From assembly GCF_000067165.1 (NCBI RefSeq), contig NC_010162.1:8501001-8565000 (forward strand): 64,000 bases of DNA. The letters run 5' to 3'. The stretch is from Sorangium cellulosum So ce56 (GTDB lineage: Bacteria; Myxococcota_A; Polyangia; Polyangiales; Polyangiaceae). Shown here piece by piece: positions 1 to 7,446 of this stretch (position 1 is its first letter; the number at the start of each line of letters is the position of its first letter). A program made the translations under genes and the position numbers. A model generated the notes under the pieces. The model searched no databases and had not been told where the DNA came from. It worked only from the letters and a program-made list of their open reading frames with translations.

Positions 1-1359
1 GACGAGGTCGAGGCGGTCTTCGCGAAGGCGCTCGCCGTCGCGCCGGCGGACCGCTTCCCCACCATGGGCCGCTTCTGGTCGGCGCTGCACCGGGCGGTCT
101 TCCCCGAGGACCCGGCCTGGGCGCTCTCCGCGGGCGGCGGCTCGCTCGCGCCCCCGTCCGGCGCGCCGTCGCCCCGCGCGTCCGCGCCGCGGCTCCCGTC
201 CTCGCCGCGGATCTCGCTGCAGGCGCAGACCGCGCCGACGATGGCGGCGCCCTCCACGGCCCCGGGGCCGCCGCCCGCGCTGACGTCGCAGCCGGTCGCC
301 GTGGCCGGCTCGAGCGCCGCGGGCGACGCGGCGGCGCCGAGGTCGAAGGGCCCGCTGTTCTTCGGCGGCGTCGCGCTCGCGCTCGCGGCCGGCGGCGCAA
401 TCACCTGGAGCCTGCTGCGCGGCGCGGCGCCCGCGGAAGAGGCGTCGCGGAGCGCGCCGGTCGCCACCGCGTCCGCCACCGCGGCGGCGCCGGCGGCGAG
501 CGCCACGGCCGCGGCGGCCGCGCTCCCCGAGCGGCGGACCGAGTGCCCTGCAGGCATGGTGCTCGTCCCCGGCGGCAAGTTCTTCATGGGCTCCGACGAG
601 CCGGAGTTCAAGCTGTGGCAGCCCGCGCACAAGGTGACGATCGACACGTTCTGCATCGACGTCCACGAGGTGACCGCGGGCGACTACAAGGCGTGCTCGG
701 ACAAGGGAGAGTGCAAGCGGCCCCCGGCCGCGCCCGACTTCCCGAACACGAGCGGCGCGCCCGCCGCCGCGCACCAGAAGACGCTGACGGCCCTCGCCGA
801 GCAGTGCACCTTCGGCAAGCCCGAGCTCGCGAAGCACCCGATCAACTGCTTGCCGTGGAGCCTCGCGAACGCCTACTGCGAGGTCCACGGCAAGCGCCTG
901 CCGACCGAGGCGGAGTGGGAATACGCGGCGCGCGGCTCCGACGGGCGCAAGTTCCCCTGGGGCGACAAGCCCGGCGACCAAACCTTCATGAACGCGTGCG
1001 GCACCGAGTGCACGGCGTGGGAGAAGGCGCGCGGGCTCACGCCGAGCGAGCGCATGTACGAGGCCGACGACGGCTTCCCCGGCACGGCGCCGGTCGGCTC
1101 GTTCCCGAACGGCAGGACGAGGTTCGGGGCCGACGACGTGGTCGGCAACGTGTGGGAGTGGACCGCGGACTGGTTCGAGACCTACAAGGACGAGGAGCAG
1201 GTGAACCCGAAGGGGGCGCCTGCCGGTGATCGCAAGGCGATCCGGGGCGGCGCCTACAACGGCGGCTTCGCGCTCTGGCTCAACCCGGCGTTCCGCTACC
1301 ACCAGCTCGCGACGGCGAGCGCGCCGGGCATCGGCTTCCGCTGCGCCGCGCGCCTGTAG
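1..1359 (+). CDS. Ser/Thr protein kinase C-terminus fused to SUMF1 (FGE-sulfatase) domain, 5'-partial
   Basis: The frame is open from base 1, so the gene starts outside the window. The first visible residues (a KALAVAPADRFPTM stretch) look like the last helix of a Hanks-type kinase domain. A Pro/Ala/Ser-rich linker follows, then one transmembrane segment (about visible residues 117-141, FFGGVALALAAGG), another Ala-rich linker, and a SUMF1 domain from about residue 180 to the stop. SUMF1 hallmarks are PAGMVLVPGG, FMGSDEP, RLPTEAEWEYAARG, VVGNVWEWTADW, AIRGGAYN and the terminal GFRCAARL. The layout implies a cytoplasmic kinase with an extracytoplasmic SUMF1 sensor or ligand domain, an architecture known in myxobacteria. 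The true formylglycine active-site cysteines were not verified, so a non-catalytic binding role is as likely. It ends 2 bp before the next gene. Confidence 0.85.
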   Translation, partial: DEVEAVFAKALAVAPADRFPTMGRFWSALHRAVFPEDPAWALSAGGGSLAPPSGAPSPRASAPRLPSSPRISLQAQTAPTMAAPSTAPGPPPALTSQPVAVAGSSAAGDAAAPRSKGPLFFGGVALALAAGGAITWSLLRGAAPAEEASRSAPVATASATAAAPAASATAAAAALPERRTECPAGMVLVPGGKFFMGSDEPEFKLWQPAHKVTIDTFCIDVHEVTAGDYKACSDKGECKRPPAAPDFPNTSGAPAAAHQKTLTALAEQCTFGKPELAKHPINCLPWSLANAYCEVHGKRLPTEAEWEYAARGSDGRKFPWGDKPGDQTFMNACGTECTAWEKARGLTPSERMYEADDGFPGTAPVGSFPNGRTRFGADDVVGNVWEWTADWFETYKDEEQVNPKGAPAGDRKAIRGGAYNGGFALWLNPAFRYHQLATASAPGIGFRCAARL

Positions 1360-1361
1360 CC

Positions 1362-2861
1362 GTGCCGGTCCCCACGTCGCAGCTCACGAACCCCTCCATC
1401 GCCGGCCCGCTCGGCACGCTGGCGTTCTCGCAGGTGCGCCCGCTGAGCTCGTCGCTCGCGCTGCGCGCGATCCGGTGGCACCAGAGCCTGGAGCGGCTCG
1501 GGGTGGTCCTGCCGTTCGCGCTGGTGCACGACGCGGGCCTGCTCTTCTCGACGCCGCGCGAGCAGCTGGAGCTCGGGCCGCGCTGCGACCCGAAGGAGCT
1601 CGCGGGCCGGCTCCGGGACGCGGAGCGCATCGTGGAGGGGTACCGGGCGGTGCTCCGGGAGCTCGCCGAGAGCGAGGCCGCGCGATGCGCGGCGCAGCTC
1701 CGGATGAGCGACGACCTGGTCACGGTCGTGCTGTCGCGCCTCTTCGGCGCGGTCGCGGCGCGGACCCACACGCCGCCGGCCTACCGCGCGATGCTGCCCG
1801 CGGACGCGGCGCTCTTCGAGGGGATCGAGCCGCAGCTCCGCGGGCTGTTCCTGTCGGCGCGGCGCGAGTTCGAGCAGCGGGCGCTGGAGGCGCTCGACGT
1901 CTCCCGGCTGTACGTGCTCACGATGTCGGACGCGCTCGACATCGAGACGCTGCGCCTGTTCGGCATGCTGGGCTCGGAGGCGTCGGCGGGGGCGCTCGCC
2001 CAGGTCGATCTGCTCGCGGCGCTCTCGTCGCCCGAGGCGAACGACATCGTGAATTTCTCGCTGGAGATCCTGCCGAGCGTGCTCGAGACGAAGACGCGCC
2101 CGGCCGCGGGCACGACGGCGGCGCACGGCTACTCGGGGCTGGGCACGCGCGGCTCGATCGACAGCATGGTGCTGACCGAGCTCGCGTGGGACGACATGGA
2201 GCTGGCGCGCCGCATCGCGGACAACGAGGTGCTGTATTTCGCGCGCGAGCAGAGCCGGGACGAGCAGCGGCGCATCCACTACCTGCTCATCGACGCGTCG
2301 GCGTCGATGCGCGGCGATCGCCAGACGTTCGCCCGGGGGATGGCGATCGCGACGGGCAAGCGGCTGCTGCTGGAGGGCGAGGACGTGGCGTTCCGCTTCT
2401 TCGACGCGCGGCTGTACGAGCTCTACCGGGCGAAGAACGGGCAGCTGCCGACGGCGCACCTCCTGTCGTTCAAGGGGGAGCGGGGCAGGAACCCGGCGCG
2501 CGTGTTCGCGGAGCTCGCGACGGATCTGGATCTGACGCGGCACCACGATCCGCGCACGCCGGTGGTGCACCTCTTCACGCACGCGGCGCTCTACATCCCG
2601 CGGGAGATGGTGCAGGCGGTGCAGAGCCACGCGCACATCTCGGCGGTGTTCATGCTGCCTTCCGGGGGGGAGCTGGACCTCGACTACCTGGATCTGCTGG
2701 ATGCGCACTGGGTGGTCGACCACGCGACGGTGGCGAGCGGGGCGGCTCGGGCTAGCGCGGCCAAGGCGATCCTCGGGGAGAAAGACCGGCAGGATCGGCC
2801 CGAGGAGGGAGGTGGTGCCGCACGGCGCCTGGGGGCCCCGCCGAACTCGCACATGGCCTGA
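1362..2861 (+). CDS. von Willebrand factor A (VWA) domain protein
   Basis: The 499-aa protein starts at GTG 1362, 2 bp after the kinase stop, so the two genes are probably co-transcribed. The C-terminal half carries a VWA fold. LLIDASASM at residues 308-316 gives the metal-binding DxSxS (D311, S313, S315), and a VHLFTHAALYIP strand lies further on. The N-terminal 300 residues are alpha-helical and unrecognised. It is cytoplasmic, with no signal or membrane segment seen. VWA proteins of this layout often act with AAA ATPases, but none is visible here. The last 20 or so codons run into the left arm of a long inverted repeat and the stop codon sits inside a perfect stem, so the C-terminal tail is probably repeat-derived. 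Confidence 0.85.
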   Translation: MPVPTSQLTNPSIAGPLGTLAFSQVRPLSSSLALRAIRWHQSLERLGVVLPFALVHDAGLLFSTPREQLELGPRCDPKELAGRLRDAERIVEGYRAVLRELAESEAARCAAQLRMSDDLVTVVLSRLFGAVAARTHTPPAYRAMLPADAALFEGIEPQLRGLFLSARREFEQRALEALDVSRLYVLTMSDALDIETLRLFGMLGSEASAGALAQVDLLAALSSPEANDIVNFSLEILPSVLETKTRPAAGTTAAHGYSGLGTRGSIDSMVLTELAWDDMELARRIADNEVLYFAREQSRDEQRRIHYLLIDASASMRGDRQTFARGMAIATGKRLLLEGEDVAFRFFDARLYELYRAKNGQLPTAHLLSFKGERGRNPARVFAELATDLDLTRHHDPRTPVVHLFTHAALYIPREMVQAVQSHAHISAVFMLPSGGELDLDYLDLLDAHWVVDHATVASGAARASAAKAILGEKDRQDRPEEGGGAARRLGAPPNSHMA

Positions 2862-2951
2862 GCCTTGCCCGCTGGGCAAGGCTCAGGCCATGTGCTCAAA
2901 CATCGGCCCATCCCCCAGGCGCCCGTGCGGCACCACCTCCCTCCTCGGGCC
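2797..2951. terminator. 155-bp inverted repeat with perfect 20-bp hairpin
   Basis: The centre is a perfect stem: 2851-2870 pairs with 2874-2893 around a 3-nt loop (ACATGGCCTGAGC... against ...GCTCAGGCCATGT). Imperfect arms continue outward to 2797 and 2951 (GGCCCGAGGAGGG against CCTCCTCGGGCC, and CGCCTGGGGG against CCCCCAGGCG). It lies between convergent genes, so it may terminate both. The VWA stop codon is inside the stem. There is no T-tract. Confidence 0.75.
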
Positions 2952-3075
2952 TACCAAAATTGATGGGGAGATGGGGAGATGGGGAGATGGGGACGGAACA
3001 TCCCCCAGGCGCCGTGCGGTAGAACCTCCTTCGGGTCTGCCGAAATCGATGGGGCGATGGGGAGCGGGCTTTCCT
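2952..3075. repeat. 8-bp GATGGGGA tandem plus partial second copy of the repeat arm
   Basis: GATGGGGA is repeated four times at 2962-2993. At about 2999-3040 a diverged copy of the right repeat arm recurs (TCCCCCAGGCGCC, then GTGCGGTAGAACCTCC), followed by another GATGGGG run. The block ends where the methyltransferase stop begins. It looks like a degenerate dispersed repeat with no gene. Confidence 0.6.
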
Positions 3076-3831
3076 TCAGTGATGCGCGATCAGGCCCCGC
3101 ATCTCGAACGGGTTCACCGCGTACTCCTCCTCGGTGATGAAGTCGTCGATGCCGAGCCACTCCGCCAGAGGCCGGCATTCATCCACCTTCCATGGGGCCA
3201 CGAGCGCCGCGATCTCCTCGGGCGTGCGCGGGTAGACCTTGACCCCGGCGAGGGATCCGGCGCTGCTCAGCTGGCCCGCCGCGGCGGCGCCGCGCGACAT
3301 GACGAAGCTGAGCGACAGCACGCTGCCAGGGGCGCAGAACGCGTGCAGCTTCTGCAGAATGTCGCGCGAGCTCTCATCGTCCATCAGGTAGAAGATGCCG
3401 ATGCCTCCGACCGCGATGCGGCGCTCCGCGCCGAAGAACTGCGCCGCCGCCGCGAGCAACGGCGACGGGTCTCGCAGATCGGCCTGGATGTAGCGCATGT
3501 TCTGCTTGTCAGCCAGGATCTGCTCGCCGTAGATCACGCTCACCGGGTCGACGTCCGAAAAGAGGATGCGCGCATCAGGCAGGTAGTCGTTGAGATGGCC
3601 CTGCGTCGGTAGCCCCGAGGCGAGATCGAGCACGTTCATGATACCCGCCTCGGACCATCGCTGCCCCACGAGCTGGATGAACCAGCGGTTGAGCTTCGCG
3701 ACCTTCGGATAGGTGGGTACGAGCTTCAAGATCGCCGCGGCGGCGGCGCGATCCACCTCGTAGTTGTGGTGTCCTCCGAGAACATAGTCGTAAACCCGAC
3801 CGACGTGCGGCTTGGTCGTGTCAATCTCCAT
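3076..3831 (-). CDS. SAM-dependent methyltransferase, DUF574/Methyltransf_19 type
   Basis: The 251-aa protein opens with the family signature: PHVGRVYDYVLGG near residue 8, then HHNYEVDR. LDLASGLPTQGHL is the SAM-binding glycine region, FSDVDPVSVIYG carries the acidic residue after strand 2, and IQADLRDP is the next SAM-pocket motif. Proteins of this family (PF04672) are common in actinomycetes and myxobacteria, and their substrates are mostly unknown. It is cytoplasmic. The STAS gene upstream on the same strand is only 35 bp away, so the two are probably transcribed together. Confidence 0.85.
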   Translation of the reverse strand: MEIDTTKPHVGRVYDYVLGGHHNYEVDRAAAAAILKLVPTYPKVAKLNRWFIQLVGQRWSEAGIMNVLDLASGLPTQGHLNDYLPDARILFSDVDPVSVIYGEQILADKQNMRYIQADLRDPSPLLAAAAQFFGAERRIAVGGIGIFYLMDDESSRDILQKLHAFCAPGSVLSLSFVMSRGAAAAGQLSSAGSLAGVKVYPRTPEEIAALVAPWKVDECRPLAEWLGIDDFITEEEYAVNPFEMRGLIAHH

Positions 3832-3866
3832 CGTTTCCTCCCTGGAGCGAGCTCACGGCGCGCTCG

Positions 3867-4739
3867 TCAACGGCCGCGATACAAGCCATCAGATCCTCGC
3901 TGCGGACGCGGACTGCCACGCACCTCGAGCCCTTCCCGCCGCAACGCATAGAGGATACCGCTCTGAAGATTGGCCAGGACCACGATGCCCGCGAGGTGGG
4001 CGTCCTGATCGCTCAGCGCGCGGGCCGCCTCGGGGCGGATGCCGACCAGGACCGGGTGGGTGCCGAGGAGGTCGAGCGCGCGCGCGGTGCGCACGAGCGC
4101 GTCGACGGCCTCCGCGTCCATCGCCGGCACGCCGGTCACATCGATGATCGCGGTGCGCGCTTGCCGGTCCACCACCTCTCGCAACAGGCACTCGGTGATC
4201 CTCCCCGCTCGCTCGGTGTCGAGCTTTCCAATGAGCGGCAGCACCAAGATATGATCGTACACGGGCATGATCGGCGTCGAGAGCTCGATGATCACCCGGC
4301 GCAGCTCGCGCTCGCGGTTATGGATGGCGCGCTCGAGCGCGAGCTGCATCTCGTCGCGCTGGACGCCGACCTCGCGCTTCTCTTGCTCTGCCACCGCGTC
4401 CACGAGCAGCGTCAGGTAGTCGTTCACGAGCGCCGCCGCCTCCCGCGCTTCGGGCGTACTTCCGGGCAGGCGCGCCAGCACCTCGCGCACGAGGGCGCGG
4501 CTCAGTCCAAGGAGCGCCCGCAGCCCGAGCCCCTGCTGCCCGAGCTTTTGCCCGAGCGACATGACGGGCGCCGCGTCGACGGTGGAGGAGAAATGGAACA
4601 GCTCGTCGAGGATCTGCTGCGCGACCTGCGGCAATCGGAATGGCGGGAGACCGCTGCGGTTATGTAGGGCGTTGTCCTTGAGCACCTTCGCCGCGCTCTT
4701 CGCCAGCGCCTGGCGCTCCGGGCCGATCCAGCTCTGCAT
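3867..4739 (-). CDS. RsbR-like STAS-domain regulator
   Basis: The start at ATG 4739 (MQSWIGPERQ) is preferred over the longer frame because AAGGAAGG lies about 9 nt upstream. The 290-aa protein has an alpha-helical N-terminal half (about 1-150) and a C-terminal STAS domain (about 165-275): STPIMPVYDHILVLPLIG, then AIIDVTGVPAMDAEAVDALV. RsbR-type proteins sit in stressosomes and act on a PP2C/anti-sigma partner switch. The position aligned with the phosphorylated Ser/Thr reads VTGVPAMD, so T is the likely phosphosite. Neither rsbS nor rsbT is adjacent, so the partner must be elsewhere. Confidence 0.8.
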   Translation of the reverse strand: MQSWIGPERQALAKSAAKVLKDNALHNRSGLPPFRLPQVAQQILDELFHFSSTVDAAPVMSLGQKLGQQGLGLRALLGLSRALVREVLARLPGSTPEAREAAALVNDYLTLLVDAVAEQEKREVGVQRDEMQLALERAIHNRERELRRVIIELSTPIMPVYDHILVLPLIGKLDTERAGRITECLLREVVDRQARTAIIDVTGVPAMDAEAVDALVRTARALDLLGTHPVLVGIRPEAARALSDQDAHLAGIVVLANLQSGILYALRREGLEVRGSPRPQRGSDGLYRGR

Positions 4740-5171
4740 AGGAGGTCCCCTTCCTTGGCCTTGACCGTGTTGTGTCGCATGGGCGCTCACGAAGTGGGAG
4801 AGTAGACCGCCTTCGGATCGCGCTCGTCGTTCCGAGATCCAGACTGGAGTGGACCTCGGCCTCATGCCGCAGTCCACCCACCATGCAGGCGAATGTATGG
4901 CTTCACGAGGAACGCGCCCCCGAGATGAGGTCTCACTCCCCGTGCTGTGAACCTATAGGATCAGTGTCCTGACTGTCCATGTTCCATGACGACGGCAGCG
5001 CGCAGCGGCGCGACCGCCGCACGAGGCATGGCCCGCGCCTCGGCGCTCCTGGGCCTGCCGCCGACCGGCTCCAGCACGTCCATGTCGCCTGAACCCGCAC
5101 CCGGCACCACGTCGCCGGGGTGAAGCGTGCGCTTCCGCCGGGTCCGGTCAGGCGCGTACTTCCAGGGATCG
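4740..5171. other. Intergenic region, 432 bp
   Basis: It holds the leader of the STAS gene. No supported gene was seen. Short frames on the minus strand overlap the redoxin C-terminus and lack a convincing start. Confidence 0.5.
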
Positions 5172-5759
5172 TTACGGAGTTCTGCCGTGATACCCCGGCT
5201 CATTGCCGGGCTTCCACTTGATGTTGCAACCGATGCTCGGGCGCTGCTCCGAGGGGACGGGCGCCGAGGAGAGCACCGCGTCGATGGCGGCGCGGAGATC
5301 GCGGCCCGTCACGGGGACGTCGTTGCCAGGACGGCTGTCGTCGAGCTGACCGCGGTAGACCAGCCGGCGATCGGGGCCGAAGAGGTAGAAATCCGGCGTG
5401 CAGGCGGCCCGGTACGCCCTGGCGACCTGCTGGGCCTCGTCGAGGAGGTAAGGGAACGTGTAGCCGACCTCGCGCGCCTCTCTGGCCATCGCCTCGGCGT
5501 TGTCCGCTGGATACGCGACGATATCGTTCGAGTTGATGGCCACGATGGCCACGTCGTCAGCGCCATAATCGCGCCTCAGCCGGGCGAGCTCGTGGCGGAT
5601 GTGCTTGACGAACGGACAATGATTGCAGATGAACATCACGAGGAGCGCCCGCTGCGCTTTGAAATCCGACAGCGCGACCTGCTTTCCTGTGAAGTCGGGC
5701 AGCCTGAAGTCGGGCGCCGGGGTGCCCAGCTCAAGCATCGTGGACGGGGTGCGTGCCAT
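5172..5759 (-). CDS. Thioredoxin-fold redoxin (AhpC/TSA type)
   Basis: The start at ATG 5759 (MARTPSTMLELG) follows GAGAGGAGAA. The frame stays open far upstream, but that part is antisense to the GH18 gene. The 195-aa protein has the redoxin layout: GTPAPDFRLPDFTGK near residue 13, then MFICNHCPFVKH with a CxxC pair, and TPDFYLF with the cis-Pro loop. The end, IGCNIKWKPGNEP, is typical of a widespread bacterial subfamily annotated as thioredoxin family protein. The likely role is a cytoplasmic peroxide or disulfide reductase; the substrate is unknown. It is 62 bp downstream of the GH18 gene on the same strand. Confidence 0.88.
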   Translation of the reverse strand: MARTPSTMLELGTPAPDFRLPDFTGKQVALSDFKAQRALLVMFICNHCPFVKHIRHELARLRRDYGADDVAIVAINSNDIVAYPADNAEAMAREAREVGYTFPYLLDEAQQVARAYRAACTPDFYLFGPDRRLVYRGQLDDSRPGNDVPVTGRDLRAAIDAVLSSAPVPSEQRPSIGCNIKWKPGNEPGYHGRTP

Positions 5760-5821
5760 GACAGGATTCTCCTCTCGCTGTGACGGCGCGCACCCTACCA
5801 CGCGGCCGCAGGGCGCGGCGA

Positions 5822-7072
5822 TCACCTCGGGAAGTGACGCTCGATCATCGAGAAGAACGCGGCCCCGCCCGGCTCGCCGCCGATGCTCCAGTACGTCACC
5901 CCGCCGAGCCCACCCTGCTCGGCGACGGCGACCTTCTCCTCGAGCGACGCCAGGTCCTCGAAGAAGAGGCGCTCGCCGCTCGCGAGGAGCCGGTTCGGCG
6001 ATCTCCCCGCCGCGAGCCGCCCGCCCTCGTCGTCCGGGCACCGGCTCATGTGCTCGGTGCTCGTCTCGTAGCCGTCGCCCGCGAGCTCCAGGCACTTGCT
6101 GAGCGGCTCGCACCCCACCACGGCGCCTCCGCTCCCCGGCGCCTCCGGCCCGACGAGACCGTAGTTCGGCAGCCCGAAGATGAACTTCTCGCGGCGCGCG
6201 CCGCCGTCGAGCGACCCGATGTACGAGACGGTCTCCTGTAGCCAGCCGAGCGGCGCGACCGGGCCCACGTGCGCTCCGCCGTGCCAGTGGTAGTCGTAGC
6301 TCATCACGTGCACGTGATCCGCCGAGGCGCTCAGCGCCTCGTAGTCGAATACGCCGTTCGCGGACGCGACCGCCGGCACCGCGAGCGAGAGCTCCTTTCC
6401 ACGCGCGTGGAGGGCGCGCGCGAGCTCGTCGATGAACGCCGAGAAGGCCGCCCGCTCGGCCCGGACGGTCTCGCCCGGCCCGAGGACCGAGGAGAGGTGC
6501 TCGTAATCGATGTCGATCCCGTCGTAACCGTTCTCCATCACGAGCGCGACGACGCCCTCCACGTGCCTCGCCCGGAGCGCTGGATCGTGGAGCATGGCGT
6601 GCACCGCGAGGACGTCGGGCCGGTCGATGGCGGCGATGAGGGGGATGAGCCGGGTCCGCGCGCCGCCGGCCGTCGTGCGGTCGAGGACGCGCCGGTCGTG
6701 AAAACCGGCGAACGGGGCCTCCCGGCCGCGCGGGTGGTTCTCGAAGCTGGTCGGCGAGGCGACGCGCCACCACTTCGGGTGCACGGCGTCGAACGCTCCC
6801 GCGTGGGCCGCGAAGGTGTCGTATCCAAGCTCGGTCGACTCGGGATCTCCGAGGAACTCGTGCAGCCAGCCGCAGAAGCGGTGATCGCCCGGCGCCTCCT
6901 CGCCTGGCGCGCGCATCGCCTGGCTCACGCGCTGCGCGCCGGGCGCGGCCGACGCCGAGAGATCGGCGCTCCCCACCTCGTCGAGCGACGACGCGCGCTC
7001 GGCCGCGCCACCGCAAGAGACCGAGAACGCGGCGGAGCAGACGAGCATCAGAGTCTGGTGAAACAGCTTCAT
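5822..7072 (-). CDS. Glycoside hydrolase family 18 lipoprotein
   Basis: The 416-aa protein begins with a short signal peptide and a lipobox-like end, VSCGG (Cys20), so it is probably exported as a lipoprotein. The GH18 active-site strand is clear: YDGIDIDYEHL at residues 183-193, with E191 as the expected catalytic acid. Other GH18 elements are HVMSYDYHWHGG and the late GGVTYWSIGGEPGG. GH18 enzymes of this size act on chitin or on peptidoglycan (spore cortex type); the substrate cannot be told from sequence. A 375-bp gap upstream holds the strong inverted repeat at 7228-7306. Confidence 0.85.
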   Translation of the reverse strand: MKLFHQTLMLVCSAAFSVSCGGAAERASSLDEVGSADLSASAAPGAQRVSQAMRAPGEEAPGDHRFCGWLHEFLGDPESTELGYDTFAAHAGAFDAVHPKWWRVASPTSFENHPRGREAPFAGFHDRRVLDRTTAGGARTRLIPLIAAIDRPDVLAVHAMLHDPALRARHVEGVVALVMENGYDGIDIDYEHLSSVLGPGETVRAERAAFSAFIDELARALHARGKELSLAVPAVASANGVFDYEALSASADHVHVMSYDYHWHGGAHVGPVAPLGWLQETVSYIGSLDGGARREKFIFGLPNYGLVGPEAPGSGGAVVGCEPLSKCLELAGDGYETSTEHMSRCPDDEGGRLAAGRSPNRLLASGERLFFEDLASLEEKVAVAEQGGLGGVTYWSIGGEPGGAAFFSMIERHFPR

Positions 7073-7227
7073 ATCGGCCGCGCTCTAGCAGCCCGCCGCC
7101 GCGTCGACAGCCCGGTTCTGACGCTTCCGCGGGCTGCCTCACGCCGAGCCGGCAATGCGCCGTTTGACGGCTACTCCATCCCCGCGCTCCTGATGAATCC
7201 CCTTATTTTGCAGCCCTTTTCAGCGAA

Positions 7228-7306
7228 AAAAATTGAACAGGGAGGCGGGGAGACAGGGAGTATTTTGAAGATTTCCCTCCCCGCCTCCCCGTCTCCCTGT
7301 GAATTT
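7228..7306. repeat. Purine/pyrimidine-asymmetric inverted repeat
   Basis: The left arm at 7237-7260 (ACAGGGAGGCGGGGAG...) pairs imperfectly with the right arm at 7275-7300 (...CTCCCCGTCTCCCTGT). The outer flanks AAAATT and AATTTT extend the dyad. The left arm is nearly all purine and the right nearly all pyrimidine. It lies in the divergent gap between the GH18 and HEAT-repeat genes. It resembles the G-rich repeat at 2962-2993 in composition. Confidence 0.65.
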
Positions 7307-7446
7307 TCCGAAGAATTCGAGGGGATGCCTCGAGCCCTCGCCCCACACGCCGCGCCCTCGCGGCACCGGCGGCCGGCCGGCGACGTCGCCCGCGCGCGCC
7401 CGCCGCTCCCCTCGGCCAGGGCCGGTGTACTACGCTCGCTCCCGGC

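Noticed and set aside
1296..2879. 527-aa minus-strand frame
   Set aside because: Antisense shadow of the VWA gene; no motif and Arg/Pro/His-heavy composition.
5760..7142. Upstream extension of the redoxin frame to 656 aa
   Set aside because: It is an alternative-frame reading of the GH18 gene, Arg-rich and without motifs; the ribosome site favours 5759.
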